From: Maridesulfovibrio hydrothermalis AM13 = DSM 14728
Lineage (GTDB): Bacteria > Desulfobacterota > Desulfovibrionia > Desulfovibrionales > Desulfovibrionaceae
Reading direction: 5' to 3'
Assembly: GCF_000331025.1 (NCBI RefSeq)
Contig: NC_020055.1
Location: 3,381,370 to 3,445,369 of the forward strand
DNA length: 64,000 nucleotides
This document shows, piece by piece, positions 18,650-28,359 of the stretch (position 1 is its first letter; each line of letters opens with the position of its first letter). Under the pieces are notes generated by a model. It was given only the letters and a program-made list of their open reading frames with translations, searched no databases and was not told the DNA's origin. The translations under genes were made by a program, and so were the position numbers.

Positions 18650-19021
18650 TTATTTCTTCTTCCTGCTCATTACGGAACGACGTGGCCCTTTACGGGTACG
18701 AGCGTTCGTCTTGGAACTCTGTCCGCGAACAGGAAGTCCGCGACGATGGCGGAGTCCACGATAACTTCCGATGTCCATCAAACGCTTAATATCAGCGATC
18801 TGATCACGACGAAGGTCACCTTCAACTTTGTAGTTGTCTTCAAGTTCCTTACGGATGGTGTTAACCTGATCACCACTGAGGTCATCAGTTTTGATTGTCC
18901 AGTCAATACCAACAGTATCGAGAATCTTGAGAGCGGTTGTGCGACCGACACCAAAGATGTAAGTCAGTGCAATATCCAAACGCTTATTTTTCGGAAGGTC
19001 TACTCCAGCGATACGAGCCAC
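18650..19021 (-). CDS. rpsM: 30S ribosomal protein S13
   Basis: 123 residues. [22 protein letters not shown], the helix-hairpin-helix-like [27 protein letters not shown] and the basic tail [15 protein letters not shown] identify S13, which bridges to the large subunit and contacts the P-site tRNA. It follows rpmJ after 12 bp. Confidence 0.98.
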   Translation of the reverse strand: MARIAGVDLPKNKRLDIALTYIFGVGRTTALKILDTVGIDWTIKTDDLSGDQVNTIRKELEDNYKVEGDLRRDQIADIKRLMDIGSYRGLRHRRGLPVRGQSSKTNARTRKGPRRSVMSRKKK

Positions 19022-19033
19022 AGTTATACCTCT

Positions 19034-19147
19034 CTATCCTTGACGCTGTTTGTGTCTGGGGTTCTCACAGATTACCCGCAGAACACCTTTGCGTCTGATT
19101 ACTTTGCATTTGGGACAAATCTTCTTAACAGATGGTCTTACTTTCAT
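19034..19147 (-). CDS. rpmJ: 50S ribosomal protein L36
   Basis: A 37-residue protein. [20 protein letters not shown] is the L36 signature, with zinc ligands Cys11, Cys14, Cys27 and His32. GGAGACGG precedes the ATG. It is the first gene after the internal promoter and leader, and the start of the alpha-operon set. infA and adk, often nearby in other bacteria, are not here. Confidence 0.97.
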
Positions 19148-19219
19148 GACCGTCTCCAAATAATGCAGTTTAACAGTTAGAACAATCGGGAGCTAGCCGA
19201 CTGTGGGCCAATGATGTAT

Positions 19220-19244
19220 CAACTACCCGGCTAAAAGATAGTTG
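19220..19244 (-). promoter_or_regulatory. Leader hairpin upstream of rpmJ-rpsM
   Basis: On the minus strand CAACTATC (19237-19244) pairs with GGTAGTTG (19220-19227) with one G-U pair and a 9-nt loop. It lies in a roughly 130-nt leader between the promoter and rpmJ, where S4 feedback structures occur in other bacteria. Confidence 0.4.
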
Positions 19245-19286
19245 AGTCCATGCCAGTCTTCCGTTGCCGCGAAATTCAAAGAGCGG

Positions 19287-19315
19287 ACAATACAGAACGA
19301 TTTAAAAAAAATCAA
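19287..19315 (-). promoter_or_regulatory. Promoter candidate for rpmJ-rpsM-rpsK-rpsD-rpoA-rplQ
   Basis: TTGATT (19310-19315), a 17-bp spacer and TATTGT (19287-19292) on the minus strand, 30 bp past the map stop codon. Predicted start near 19280. Confidence 0.5.
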
Positions 19316-19344
19316 GCCCTGATGTACACTCATTTTAATTAATT

Positions 19345-20112
19345 TTAGGAAAGACTCAAAATTTGAGGTCCATCCGCAGTAATGGCAATGGTGTGTTCGA
19401 AATGAGCGGACAGCTTCCTGTCCTTGGTGACTGCAGTCCATTTATCATCAAGAATCTCAATGTCATGAACTCCTTGAGTGACCATAGGTTCAATGGCCAG
19501 CACCATCCCACTTCTTAACTGCACACCGGGAAGCCCTGAGGGAACAAAGTTTGGAACTTCAGGTTTTTCATGTAAATTACGACCAATACCGTGACCTACA
19601 AAACGCCTTACTATTCCGAATCCAAAACTTTCAGCATGATCCTGAACTGCTTTAGAGATATCATAAAGACTATTTCCGGGCAGAGCCTGCTCGATTCCTC
19701 TCATGAGTGATTCACGAGTTACATCAAGCAGCTTCTGGGTACTACCAGCAATATTACCGACAGGGTAGGTGCGGGCAGAATCACCGAAGAAACCTTTATA
19801 AACAACTCCCATATCAATACTCACGATATCACCTTCTTCTAGCACACGCTTTTCAGAAGGGAAACCATGAACTATCTCTTCGTTCACAGAACAGCACAAA
19901 GCAAAAGGAAATCCGTGATATCCCTTAAAGGCAGGCTTAACGCCATAACCTTCACATGCCTTGCAGGCAGCTTCTTCGAGACTCATGGTTGTAATACCGG
20001 GTCTGATAGCTTCACCGAGCATATCCAGTATAGTAGAAACAAGACGATTGGCCTCACGCATGAGGCCAATCTCTTTATCATTCTTGAGGTAAATCCCTCT
20101 GTACTTTTTCAA
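19345..20112 (-). CDS. map: Methionine aminopeptidase, type I
   Basis: Removes the initiator methionine from nascent proteins using two metal ions. The 255 residues show KPAFKGYHGFPFALCCSVNEEIVHG, the metal aspartates in VSIDMGV and GDSARTY, the histidine in VGHGIGR, and the glutamates in AIEPM and FEHTIAI. There is no N-terminal zinc finger, so it is type Ia. It begins 5 bp after secY and ends before the rpmJ promoter. Confidence 0.97.
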   Translation of the reverse strand: MKKYRGIYLKNDKEIGLMREANRLVSTILDMLGEAIRPGITTMSLEEAACKACEGYGVKPAFKGYHGFPFALCCSVNEEIVHGFPSEKRVLEEGDIVSIDMGVVYKGFFGDSARTYPVGNIAGSTQKLLDVTRESLMRGIEQALPGNSLYDISKAVQDHAESFGFGIVRRFVGHGIGRNLHEKPEVPNFVPSGLPGVQLRSGMVLAIEPMVTQGVHDIEILDDKWTAVTKDRKLSAHFEHTIAITADGPQILSLS

Positions 20113-20117
20113 AGCAA

Positions 20118-21428
20118 CTACCTGCCCTTAATCTTGCTGCCCTTGCCCATGAGTCCGTCGTACTGACGAGAGATCATGTAGGATTCAATCTTACCCATAA
20201 AGTCCATTGCGACACCAACTACGATGAGTAGTGCTGTTCCACCGAAGTAGAACGGTACATTAAACTGGGAAATAAGAACCATAGGCAATACGCAGATTGC
20301 AGCGACATACAAAGACCCCCAAAGGGTGATCCTTGCCAAAACACGGTCTATATATTCGCGTGTTTTTGCACCGGGGCGAATACCGGGGATAAACCCGCCC
20401 TGCTTTTGAATATTTTCTGCAATTCCTTTGGGATCAAAAATGATCGCAGTGTAGAAATAGCAGAAAAAGATAATCAGAGCGATGAATATGACGTTGTATA
20501 TTACAGCGTCCGGATTAAAATAAGCGGACACTTTTGACAAGATCTCGTTATCGGAGAAGCTAGCCAGAGTCGCAGGAAACATCAGAATACTTGAAGCAAA
20601 AATAGGGGGAATAACACCAGCAGTGTTAATTCTAAGAGGCAGATGTGTAGTCTGTCCTCCCATCATTTTGCGACCCATCATACGCTTGGCATAATGAATC
20701 GGTATTCGACGCTGTCCGCGCTCCATGAATACAATGAAAGCCAGAATAGCGATCATGAATGCTAGAACAAACAAGAGCAGAAAGAGAGTAATTTCTCCAG
20801 CCTGCATCAGTCTGACAGTATTGAAAATAGCGGAAGGCAGTCCCGCAACAATACCGGCAAAAATGATCATGGATATACCGTTACCAATTCCTTTCTCGGT
20901 CATTTGTTCGCCGAGCCACATAAGGAATACAGTACCAGCAGTCAGAGTGAGGATGGTTATTAACCGGAAGGTCCATCCTGCATGTAGTACAACAGGCGCA
21001 CCGGTAGGACTGGTCATACTTTCCAGTCCCATAGCGATACCAAAGCCCTGCACGATCGTAATCGCAACAGTTGCGTACCTAGTGTACTGAGTAATCTTCT
21101 TGCGTCCCTGAGCCCCTTCCTGACTAAGCCGCTTGAGTTCAGGACTTACTACATTAAGAAGTTGAATGATAATAGACGCTGAAATGTAGGGCATGATCCC
21201 TAACGCGAATATGGACAAGTTACGCAACCCGCCGCCTGAGAACATGTCAAAAAGGCCGAAGAGAGTGTTTGAAACACTCTCAAAAAAATCGGCCAATGCT
21301 GCGCTGTCTACGCCAGGGACCGGGATGTGAATCCCGATCCGGTAGACAGCCAGAAGAAGAAAAGTCCAAAAGATCTTTTTCTTCAGTTCCGGCAGTCGGG
21401 AAAGATTATCAACTCCAGACAATGCCAC
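20118..21428 (-). CDS. secY: Protein translocase subunit SecY
   Basis: Ten-helix channel subunit of the Sec translocon in the inner membrane, 436 residues. Features are the N-terminal PGVDSAALADFF plug region, ALGIMPYISASIIIQLL, RRIPIHYAKRMMG in the cytoplasmic C4 loop, FNPDAVIYNVIFIALIIFF and the PGIRPGAKTREYID C5 loop. It is the last gene of the spc set, 3 bp after rplO. Its partner secE is also in the window. Confidence 0.98.
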   Translation of the reverse strand: MALSGVDNLSRLPELKKKIFWTFLLLAVYRIGIHIPVPGVDSAALADFFESVSNTLFGLFDMFSGGGLRNLSIFALGIMPYISASIIIQLLNVVSPELKRLSQEGAQGRKKITQYTRYATVAITIVQGFGIAMGLESMTSPTGAPVVLHAGWTFRLITILTLTAGTVFLMWLGEQMTEKGIGNGISMIIFAGIVAGLPSAIFNTVRLMQAGEITLFLLLFVLAFMIAILAFIVFMERGQRRIPIHYAKRMMGRKMMGGQTTHLPLRINTAGVIPPIFASSILMFPATLASFSDNEILSKVSAYFNPDAVIYNVIFIALIIFFCYFYTAIIFDPKGIAENIQKQGGFIPGIRPGAKTREYIDRVLARITLWGSLYVAAICVLPMVLISQFNVPFYFGGTALLIVVGVAMDFMGKIESYMISRQYDGLMGKGSKIKGR

Positions 21429-21431
21429 GTC

Positions 21432-21878
21432 TTATCCTTCCAGGGCTTTGACCGTTCCTCCGGCCTTTGTGATTTTATCAGTCGCAGATGCGCTGAAGCG
21501 ATGTGCTTCGATAGTTACCGCAGCACTTACTTCGCCCATTCCAAGAACTTTTACGAGAGCGCCTCTTTTGCAGAGACCTCTTTCGTAAATGTCTTCGAGG
21601 GATATTTCGGTCTTGCCTTCAAAAGCTCCAAGAATCTGTCCAACGTTAAGAGCTACGTACTCTTCACGGAAAGGGTTCTTGAAACCACGTTTGGGGAGAC
21701 GACGAGCCAAAGGCATCTGTCCACCTTCAAACCAGGCAGGAACACCGCCGCCGGAGCGGGCATTCTGTCCCTTGTGACCCTTACCGGATGTTCCACCAGT
21801 ACCAGAGCCACCACCGCGACCTACGCGTTTGCGGTTTTTGCGTTCCTCTGGGAACGGATATATTTCGTGCAGCCTCAT
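21432..21878 (-). CDS. rplO: 50S ribosomal protein L15
   Basis: 148 residues. The glycine-rich N-terminus (KRVGRGGGSGTGGTSGKGHKG, then RSGGGVPAWFEGGQMPLARRLPKRG) threads into 23S rRNA, and the globular C-terminal half follows. It overlaps rpmD by ATGA, a coupling arrangement. Confidence 0.98.
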   Translation of the reverse strand: MRLHEIYPFPEERKNRKRVGRGGGSGTGGTSGKGHKGQNARSGGGVPAWFEGGQMPLARRLPKRGFKNPFREEYVALNVGQILGAFEGKTEISLEDIYERGLCKRGALVKVLGMGEVSAAVTIEAHRFSASATDKITKAGGTVKALEG

Positions 21879-22048
21879 GATTCAGTTACCTCCACAAGGT
21901 GCTCAACTTTTCTGATCATTCCTCTTACGACGGAATTGTCTTCAAAGCTTCTTTCTTGTCTGATCTTACGCAATCCAAGGGCAACGAGAGTTGCACGCTG
22001 TTTTGGATTACAGCCGATCTTGCTGCGTACGAGTTTTACTTTAAGCAT
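21875..22048 (-). CDS. rpmD: 50S ribosomal protein L30
   Basis: A 57-residue L30: MLKVKLVRSKIGCNPKQRAT, LGLRKIRQERSFED and VRGMIRKVEHLVEV. GGGGGACAA lies before the ATG at 22048. It sits 11 bp after rpsE, and its stop overlaps the start of rplO by 4 bp, the standard spc order. Confidence 0.97.
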   Translation of the reverse strand: MLKVKLVRSKIGCNPKQRATLVALGLRKIRQERSFEDNSVVRGMIRKVEHLVEVTES

Positions 22049-22059
22049 TATTTGTCCCC

Positions 22060-22551
22060 CTACTTTCTGGGAGTCACAACTTTCTTCCCGCGTAGCTGAG
22101 AAACTTCATCAGCACTGCGCAGAGAAGCAAGCCCGGCGATAGTCGCGCGAAGGACATTATGCGGATTGTTAGTGCCGATAGCCTTTGTAAGGATATCGTG
22201 GACGCCTACTACTTCAAGAACCGCACGCACGGGACCACCGGCAATAATTCCGGTACCCTTTGATGCGGGTTTAAGCATTACACGTCCTGCACCGTAACGG
22301 CCGAGAACTTCGTAAGGGAGAGTTCCGTCCAAAAGAGGTACAGAAATCATTTCTTTACGTGCTTTCTCCGAAGCTTTTCTAATAGCTTCAGGTACTTCGT
22401 TAGCCTTACCAAGTCCGAAACCGACCTGACCATTACCGTCACCTACCACAACCAGGGCACTGAAGGAGAACCTTCTACCACCCTTCACAACTTTAGCTAC
22501 TCGGTTGAGATAAACGATTTTTTCAATCAAGCCCAGATCATTCTGTTCCAT
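22060..22551 (-). CDS. rpsE: 30S ribosomal protein S5
   Basis: 163 residues. The double-stranded RNA-binding N-domain ([39 protein letters not shown]) is followed by the C-domain with [19 protein letters not shown]. It contributes to decoding accuracy and the mRNA entry channel. Confidence 0.98.
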   Translation of the reverse strand: MEQNDLGLIEKIVYLNRVAKVVKGGRRFSFSALVVVGDGNGQVGFGLGKANEVPEAIRKASEKARKEMISVPLLDGTLPYEVLGRYGAGRVMLKPASKGTGIIAGGPVRAVLEVVGVHDILTKAIGTNNPHNVLRATIAGLASLRSADEVSQLRGKKVVTPRK

Positions 22552-22566
22552 GGTATTCCCATAAGT

Positions 22567-22926
22567 TTAGAATTTCAGGCCACCCTCACGAGCGCCGTCT
22601 GCAAGGGCCTTAACCCTGCCGTGATAGATATATCCGCTCCGGTCGAAAACGACCTTCTCGATATTTAATTCCTTAGCCTTGGCAGCAATGTCCTTACCAA
22701 CAGCTTCAGCGGTCTTGCAGGTCAGTTTCGCTGCTTCATCACCCTTAAAAAGAGCGCAAGAAGAGGATGCGGTCACGGTTTTGCCAATGAGATCATCTAC
22801 GAGCTGAGCATAGATGTGCTTGTTCGAACGGAAAACAACAAGACGCGGGCGAGCTGCAGTTCCGCTAATTTTCTTGCGGATGCGAACTTTTTTGCGGCGT
22901 CTTGCCTGTTCTTTAGTCATTTTCAT
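22567..22926 (-). CDS. rplR: 50S ribosomal protein L18
   Basis: 119 residues. [35 protein letters not shown] and the closing [24 protein letters not shown] are typical. It binds 5S rRNA together with L5. An internal ATG two codons in is a possible alternative start. Confidence 0.97.
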   Translation of the reverse strand: MKMTKEQARRRKKVRIRKKISGTAARPRLVVFRSNKHIYAQLVDDLIGKTVTASSSCALFKGDEAAKLTCKTAEAVGKDIAAKAKELNIEKVVFDRSGYIYHGRVKALADGAREGGLKF

Positions 22927-22938
22927 GGCTATTACCTA

Positions 22939-23478
22939 CTATTTGCTACCGGACTTACCGGCTTTACGTCTGATCTGTTCATCAATGTACTTGATGCCTT
23001 TGCCTTTATAAGGCTCTGGCGGACGTACACGACGAAGCTGGGCTGCGACTTCACCGACAAGTTGCTTATCAACACCGCTGATAACCAATTTGTTGTTGCC
23101 CTCAGTGTTGGCGTCAATACCGGCAGGAAGCGCAAAGTTAACAGGATGGGAAAATCCGACGTTCAATACGACGTTTTTACCCTGTACGTTAACTTTATAA
23201 CCAACACCGATTACTTCCAATGTCTTGGAGAAGCCCTTGGAGACTCCTTCAATGCAGTTGAAAAGAAGAGTTCGGTGAAGGCCGTGCTGCGCACGTTCCT
23301 GACGGGAGTCGCCAGACCTCATAACCTCGACCACATTGTCAGCTACCTTGTAGCTGACCATGGGGTGTACCGCAGTGGATATCGAGCCTTTAGGCCCCTT
23401 GACGGAAACTGAGTCAGCTCCGACAGTTACATCCACCCCGGAAGGTATTTCAATAGGTTTTTTTCCAATTCTGGACAT
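22939..23478 (-). CDS. rplF: 50S ribosomal protein L6
   Basis: 179 residues with two L6 repeats. MSRIGKKPIEIPSGV opens it, and the C-terminal RPPEPYKGKGIKYIDEQIRRKAGKSG loop contacts the factor-binding site near the sarcin-ricin loop. Confidence 0.98.
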   Translation of the reverse strand: MSRIGKKPIEIPSGVDVTVGADSVSVKGPKGSISTAVHPMVSYKVADNVVEVMRSGDSRQERAQHGLHRTLLFNCIEGVSKGFSKTLEVIGVGYKVNVQGKNVVLNVGFSHPVNFALPAGIDANTEGNNKLVISGVDKQLVGEVAAQLRRVRPPEPYKGKGIKYIDEQIRRKAGKSGSK

Positions 23479-23490
23479 AATAAAACCTCT

Positions 23491-23874
23491 CTACCAGATT
23501 TCGCACAAGAGCTCGCCGCCGACGTTAAGTTCTTTCGCCTTAACGCCGTCTACTACGCCCTTAGAAGTGGAAAGTATGCAAATCCCGAGTCCATTAAGAA
23601 CACTGGGAATTTCTTTAACGCCTACAAACACGCGACGGCCGGGTGTGCTGATTTTTTTCATACCGCTGATAAGCGATTTGCCATCAACATACTTAAGGGT
23701 GACGTTAATTCCGCTTTCTTCGTTTGTGAAGTCTACGATGTAACCTTCTTCCTTAAGAATTCCAGCAATTGCTGTTTTAATTTTGGACCCGGGAATGCTG
23801 ACGGTCTTGTGATAAGCACCATGAGCATTGCGAATACGGGTCAGCATATCGGCGATTGGATCGACAACAGGCAT
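23491..23874 (-). CDS. rpsH: 30S ribosomal protein S8
   Basis: 127 residues. VVDPIADMLTRIRNAH and the closing GLGICILSTSKGVVDGVKAKE...GGELLCEIW are diagnostic. It binds 16S helix 21 and in Escherichia coli represses the spc operon; no matching site was sought here. Confidence 0.98.
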   Translation of the reverse strand: MPVVDPIADMLTRIRNAHGAYHKTVSIPGSKIKTAIAGILKEEGYIVDFTNEESGINVTLKYVDGKSLISGMKKISTPGRRVFVGVKEIPSVLNGLGICILSTSKGVVDGVKAKELNVGGELLCEIW

Positions 23875-23889
23875 TTTAAACTCCTTATA

Positions 23890-24075
23890 TTACCAGCTTG
23901 CTTTACGCACGCCGGGAAGTTCACCCGCAAGGGCCTTTTCCCTGAAGCAGATACGGCATATGCCATATTTACGCAGGAATGCACGAGGACGTCCGCAGAT
24001 GGGACATCTATTATATTCACGCACCTTGAACTTAGGCTTACGTTTTGCCTTAACTTTTAAAGCTGTCCTAGCCAA
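23890..24075 (-). CDS. rpsN: 30S ribosomal protein S14, zinc-binding (type Z)
   Basis: 61 residues, the short form. Cys24, Cys27, Cys40 and Cys43 ([17 protein letters not shown]) form the zinc site. The closing [13 protein letters not shown] is typical. It lies between rplE and rpsH in standard order. Confidence 0.98.
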   Translation of the reverse strand: MARTALKVKAKRKPKFKVREYNRCPICGRPRAFLRKYGICRICFREKALAGELPGVRKASW

Positions 24076-24086
24076 AACGACTCCTC

Positions 24087-24626
24087 CTATTTCTTGAAGG
24101 GCATTCCAAGAAGCTCTAAGAGCATCTTGCCTTCTTTATCAGTGTTAGCGGAGGTGACGATAGTCACGTTCATCCCTTTGGTGATCTCGATCTTGTCGAG
24201 CTGAATCTCAGGAAAGATAGTCAATTCCTTGATTCCCAAAGTGAAGTTACCGCGCCCATCGAAGCCTTTGTCAGGAATACCGCGAAAGTCACGGACGCGA
24301 GGGAGTGCAAAGCTAACAAGCTTATCTAAGAAGTCCCACATGATATCTCTGCGAAGAGTTACACGGGAACCTACAGGCATTCCTTCGCGCAGCTTAAAAG
24401 CTGCAATTGACTTTTTCGCTCTTGTGACAACTGCTTTCTGACCTGCTATTGCAGTAAGTTCAGCTACAGCGCCATCAATGAGCTTTGCGTTCTGGCTTGC
24501 TTCACCGAGTCCGATGTTAAGAGAGATTGCCTTAATACCAGGAATCTCCATCGTACTCTTGTACCCGAATTCTTTATTAAGAGTCGGGGCGACCTTGTCC
24601 GTATATATTTTTTCGAGACGTGTCAT
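24087..24626 (-). CDS. rplE: 50S ribosomal protein L5
   Basis: 179 residues. [46 protein letters not shown] and [21 protein letters not shown] are diagnostic. It binds 5S rRNA and contacts the P-site tRNA. Confidence 0.98.
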   Translation of the reverse strand: MTRLEKIYTDKVAPTLNKEFGYKSTMEIPGIKAISLNIGLGEASQNAKLIDGAVAELTAIAGQKAVVTRAKKSIAAFKLREGMPVGSRVTLRRDIMWDFLDKLVSFALPRVRDFRGIPDKGFDGRGNFTLGIKELTIFPEIQLDKIEITKGMNVTIVTSANTDKEGKMLLELLGMPFKK

Positions 24627-24635
24627 CGCAGAACC

Positions 24636-24953
24636 CTAGTCGATGATTTCGTTACATTTTTTACAAAAACGGATGTTTTTTCCGTCTTCGGTCTCACGTA
24701 TTCCAACTCTGGTTGCTTTTGTGCAAGCGGGGCACACAACCTGAATGTTAGAAATGTGAACAGGGGCTTCTTTCTCAACAATTCCGCCGGGCTGATTTGC
24801 GTATGGATTAGGCTTTGTGTGCCTTGATACCATATTAACCTGCTCCACGAGGACTTCGTCCTTCTTGCGGTTGATCTTAAGGACCTTGCCGATCTTCCCC
24901 TTATCCTTGCCGGCGATGACCATAATCTTGTCATCAACATGTATCTTGTTCAT
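24636..24953 (-). CDS. rplX: 50S ribosomal protein L24
   Basis: 105 residues with a KOW motif ([31 protein letters not shown]) and the [12 protein letters not shown] block. The C-terminus carries two CxxC pairs (Cys74/77 and Cys97/100), probably a zinc site. It is an assembly initiator near the tunnel exit. Confidence 0.97.
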   Translation of the reverse strand: MNKIHVDDKIMVIAGKDKGKIGKVLKINRKKDEVLVEQVNMVSRHTKPNPYANQPGGIVEKEAPVHISNIQVVCPACTKATRVGIRETEDGKNIRFCKKCNEIID

Positions 24954-24978
24954 GCCGTATACCTTCTTGTGATAAGGA

Positions 24979-25347
24979 TTACAGAACTTCAGGAGCCAGA
25001 GAAACGATCTTCATGAACCCGCAGGCTCTAAGCTCTCTAGCAACGGGACCGAAAATACGAGTCCCTACTGGTTCCATTGTGTTGTTCAGAAGAACGGCAG
25101 AGTTATTGTCGAACTTGATGTAAGAACCGTCAGGACGACCAATTTCTTTTCTGGTACGTACCACAACCGCCTTCATCACAGCGCCCTTCTTCACTTTGGA
25201 ATGGGGCATCGCTTCCTTTACGGAAACTACAATAATGTCTCCGACACTGGCGTAGCGTCTCTTGGAACCGCCAAGGACCTTGATGCAGGAAACCTTTTTG
25301 GCACCAGAGTTATCTGCTACGTCAAGTTGGGATTCTACCTGAATCAT
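24979..25347 (-). CDS. rplN: 50S ribosomal protein L14
   Basis: 122 residues. [28 protein letters not shown] and [16 protein letters not shown]...[13 protein letters not shown] are universal L14 features. It contacts the small subunit at bridge B8. Confidence 0.98.
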   Translation of the reverse strand: MIQVESQLDVADNSGAKKVSCIKVLGGSKRRYASVGDIIVVSVKEAMPHSKVKKGAVMKAVVVRTRKEIGRPDGSYIKFDNNSAVLLNNTMEPVGTRIFGPVARELRACGFMKIVSLAPEVL

Positions 25348-25358
25348 AGCTAATACCC

Positions 25359-25625
25359 CTAAACTGCTTTTTCCAGAATTTTATCGAGATGCCACCTTTT
25401 GCGTTTGCTAAGGGGACGGAATTCAACAATCTGTACCTTATCGCCGATGCTGCATTCATTAGCAGGATCATGTGCCATGAATTTAGTATGACGGCGAATG
25501 AATTTTTTATACAGGGAATGCTTAACGAGGGTCTCAACACGGACGACAATTGTCTTGTCTGCCTTGTCGCTGATGACTACACCGTTAAGGAAACGCCTGT
25601 TTCCTTTCAGATTAAGCTCTGCCAT
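25359..25625 (-). CDS. rpsQ: 30S ribosomal protein S17
   Basis: 88 residues with an OB fold. [34 protein letters not shown] and [19 protein letters not shown] are diagnostic. It is 3 bp after rpmC. Confidence 0.98.
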   Translation of the reverse strand: MAELNLKGNRRFLNGVVISDKADKTIVVRVETLVKHSLYKKFIRRHTKFMAHDPANECSIGDKVQIVEFRPLSKRKRWHLDKILEKAV

Positions 25626-25628
25626 GGC

Positions 25629-25823
25629 TTATGCTCCCAGTTCCTTCTCGCGCTGCACGGTCAGGATTTTAGCAATGTCTTTTTTAACATCGCTGAGTCT
25701 CTGAGTGTTTTCAAGCTGCGCAGTGGCATGCTGAAAACGGAGGTTGAAAAGTTCCTTGCGGAATTCCGCAAGCTTTTCTTCCAGAGCAGCGTTGTCAAGT
25801 TCACGAAGTTCTTTGGCTTTCAT
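25629..25823 (-). CDS. rpmC: 50S ribosomal protein L29
   Basis: 64 residues, two long helices. MKAKELRELDNAALEEKLAEFRKELFNLRFQHATAQLENTQR is characteristic. It lies at the tunnel exit near the trigger-factor site and begins 1 bp after rplP. Confidence 0.97.
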   Translation of the reverse strand: MKAKELRELDNAALEEKLAEFRKELFNLRFQHATAQLENTQRLSDVKKDIAKILTVQREKELGA

Positions 25824-25824
25824 A

Positions 25825-26238
25825 TTACAATCCCTCCTTGACTACAATAGTAGTTTTCACAGGAAGTTTGTGAGATGCACGAACCAGAGCTTCTCTGGCC
25901 AGTTCAATATCTACACCTTTTACTTCGTACAGAATGCGGCCGGGTTTAATCGGCGCACACCAACCAACGGGGGAACCTTTACCTTTACCCTGTCTGACTT
26001 CAGCAGGCTTGGCAGTAACTGGTACATCGGGGAAAACCCTGATCCACACCTGTCCGCCACGCTTAATGTGACGCATGATAGCGACACGAGCTGCTTCAAT
26101 CTGGTTGTTGCTCAATTTTCCGTGTTCCAGAGTCTTGATTGCAATATCGCCGAAAGCGATAGTGGAACCGCGCTGAGCTTTACCTTTCAGGCGACCTTTC
26201 TGACGTTTACGGAATTTAACTTTCTTAGGTGATAACAT
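25825..26238 (-). CDS. rplP: 50S ribosomal protein L16
   Basis: 137 residues. [19 protein letters not shown], the [33 protein letters not shown] block and [11 protein letters not shown] identify it. It positions A-site tRNA. It overlaps rpsC by one base. Confidence 0.98.
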   Translation of the reverse strand: MLSPKKVKFRKRQKGRLKGKAQRGSTIAFGDIAIKTLEHGKLSNNQIEAARVAIMRHIKRGGQVWIRVFPDVPVTAKPAEVRQGKGKGSPVGWCAPIKPGRILYEVKGVDIELAREALVRASHKLPVKTTIVVKEGL

Positions 26239-26879
26239 TATTGATCCACCTCGTGGTCAAGAATTTCACCTTTGAAGATCCAGACCTTGATGCCGATGAC
26301 ACCGTAGGTAGTGTTAGCTCTTGCTACACCATAGTCGATGTCGGCTCTAAGAGTCTGAAGAGGTACACGGCCATCGCGGTACCATTCGGTACGTGCGATT
26401 TCAGCACCAGCCAAACGGCCAGCACATGCGACTTTAATACCTTCAGCGCCGAATTTGCGAGCGAGGCCCACAATACGCTTCATAGCGCGACGGAAAGCTA
26501 CACGGCGCTCAAGCTGCTGAGCAATATTCTCAGCAACGAGCTGCGCGTCAGTTTCCGGACGGCGGATTTCGTTAACTTCGAGAGCGAATTCTTTATTGAA
26601 TTTTCTACGAAGATCTTCGCGGAGTTTCTCAATTTCAACACCTTTACGGCCGATAACGATACCGGGACGTGCAGTGTGAATGATCAAACGAATTTTGCCA
26701 CCGGCGCGTTCGATTTCGATCTTAGAGATTCCTGCATGGAAGATTTTCTCTTTTACATATTTACGAATGCTGTCGTCTTCTAAGACGAAAGCGGGGTAGT
26801 CCTTTTTACTGAACCACCTGGAAAGCCAGTTCTTGGTATAACCAAGTCTGAACCCGTATGGATGTACTTTCTGACCCAT
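26238..26879 (-). CDS. rpsC: 30S ribosomal protein S3
   Basis: 213 residues. It opens [13 protein letters not shown], has a KH domain with the GRKG loop ([17 protein letters not shown]), and ends with [15 protein letters not shown]. It forms part of the mRNA entry channel. Confidence 0.98.
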   Translation of the reverse strand: MGQKVHPYGFRLGYTKNWLSRWFSKKDYPAFVLEDDSIRKYVKEKIFHAGISKIEIERAGGKIRLIIHTARPGIVIGRKGVEIEKLREDLRRKFNKEFALEVNEIRRPETDAQLVAENIAQQLERRVAFRRAMKRIVGLARKFGAEGIKVACAGRLAGAEIARTEWYRDGRVPLQTLRADIDYGVARANTTYGVIGIKVWIFKGEILDHEVDQ

Positions 26880-26888
26880 GACGCTACC

Positions 26889-27221
26889 CTATGATTCTTT
26901 TACTACGACAGTTATATGGCTCGTGCGCTTCAGAATTCTGTAAGCACGTCCCATAGCCCTAGGCTGAATCCTCTTCCAAGTAGGTCCACCGTCGATTTTG
27001 ACAGTGTCTACACGAAGTGAGTCAACATCCACACCGGGAATCTGCTCTGCATTAGCAACAGCAGAATAAAGCACTTTACTGAGCATTTCAGCACCCTTTT
27101 TGGGTGTGAACTTCAGTATGTTGAGAGCTTCCTCAACAGGCTTTCCCTTGATGTTTTCCGCTACCAAGCGCACTTTTCGCGGAGAAATGCGCATATATTT
27201 TGCAATAGCTCTAGCTTCCAT
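26889..27221 (-). CDS. rplV: 50S ribosomal protein L22
   Basis: 110 residues. AIAKYMRISPRKVRLVAENIKGK and the tunnel-loop segment GPTWKRIQPRAMGRAYRILKRTSHI are typical. L22 lines the exit tunnel. Confidence 0.98.
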   Translation of the reverse strand: MEARAIAKYMRISPRKVRLVAENIKGKPVEEALNILKFTPKKGAEMLSKVLYSAVANAEQIPGVDVDSLRVDTVKIDGGPTWKRIQPRAMGRAYRILKRTSHITVVVKES

Positions 27222-27234
27222 TGCTCAACACCTT

Positions 27235-27516
27235 CTAGCGTTTAGCCTTGCTTTTCTTGTCTGCGGCATGACCATAGTAAGTACGAGTGGGAGAAAATTC
27301 ACCCAGCTTGTGTCCAACCATGTTCTCAGTCACGAAGACAGGAATAAACTTACGGCCATTATGTACTGCGAAGGTCAAACCTACCATTTCTGGAATGATA
27401 GTTGAGCGACGGGACCATGTCTGAATAACCTTGCGGTCTCCAGAGTCCTGTGCTTTTACGACCTTTTTAAGCAGATGATCGTCAATAAACGGGCCTTTTT
27501 TCAGTGATCTTGGCAT
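27235..27516 (-). CDS. rpsS: 30S ribosomal protein S19
   Basis: 93 residues. [44 protein letters not shown] and [18 protein letters not shown] are universal S19 motifs. It binds S13 in the head. Confidence 0.98.
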   Translation of the reverse strand: MPRSLKKGPFIDDHLLKKVVKAQDSGDRKVIQTWSRRSTIIPEMVGLTFAVHNGRKFIPVFVTENMVGHKLGEFSPTRTYYGHAADKKSKAKR

Positions 27517-27525
27517 TACAGTCTC

Positions 27526-28356
27526 CTACTTCTGCCCGCGGCGTTTAACGATGAGCTTGGAAGAAGGTTTCTTCTTATTGCGGGTCTTGTATCCCTTGGC
27601 AGGCATGCCCCAAGGAGAACAGGGGTGTCTACCACCGGAGCTGCGACCTTCACCACCACCAAGTGGGTGATCGATTGGGTTCATTGCAACACCTCTGACT
27701 TTCGGTCTACGACCAAGCCAACGGTTACGTCCGGCCTTACCAATGGTAATGTTTTCATGGTGGATATTACCAACCTGTCCAACAGTTGCACAACAAGTTG
27801 CAAGCACCTTGCGGACTTCACCGGAAGGCATGCGAAGAAGAGCATGTTTGCCTTCTTTTGCAATAAGCTGTGCATAAGTACCGGCTGCGCGGCAAAACTG
27901 TCCACCCTTACCGGGATACAATTCTATATTGTGAACAATAGTACCAACAGGGATATTCTTGAGCAGGAGAGCATTACCGGGTTTAATATCGGCTTTTTCT
28001 CCAGCAAGAATTTTGTCACCCTTGTTGAGTCCAACAGGAGCAAGTATATAACGCTTATCGCCGTCTGCATAGTTCAGCAGAGCGATGCGTGCACTTCTGT
28101 TAGGATCATATTCAATTGATGCAACGGTTGCGGGGATTTCAACTTTATTACGCTTAAAGTCGATAGTACGGTACAGACGTTTAGTACCGCCACCACGACG
28201 ACGTGAAGTGATCCTACCGTTGTTATTTCTACCGGCCTTCTTAGTCAGTCCCTTAGTAAGGGATTTTTCCGGTGTAGACTTGGTGATCTCCTCAAAAGTG
28301 GAGATCGTCTGGAACCGGCGACCTGGAGAAGTCGGCTTCAACTTACGAGTAGCCAT
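27526..28356 (-). CDS. rplB: 50S ribosomal protein L2
   Basis: 276 residues. Segments [18 protein letters not shown], the [23 protein letters not shown] block, [19 protein letters not shown] and the C-terminal [21 protein letters not shown] near the peptidyl-transferase centre are all present. Confidence 0.98.
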   Translation of the reverse strand: MATRKLKPTSPGRRFQTISTFEEITKSTPEKSLTKGLTKKAGRNNNGRITSRRRGGGTKRLYRTIDFKRNKVEIPATVASIEYDPNRSARIALLNYADGDKRYILAPVGLNKGDKILAGEKADIKPGNALLLKNIPVGTIVHNIELYPGKGGQFCRAAGTYAQLIAKEGKHALLRMPSGEVRKVLATCCATVGQVGNIHHENITIGKAGRNRWLGRRPKVRGVAMNPIDHPLGGGEGRSSGGRHPCSPWGMPAKGYKTRNKKKPSSKLIVKRRGQK

Positions 28357-28359
28357 CGC

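Noticed and set aside
18419-19180. A 253-residue plus-strand frame across rpsK, rpsM and rpmJ
   Set aside because: Antisense to three certain ribosomal genes; composition is that of a shadow frame.
19148-19344. infA (IF-1) between map and rpmJ, as in other bacteria
   Set aside because: The gap is only 197 bp and contains no open frame of the right size.
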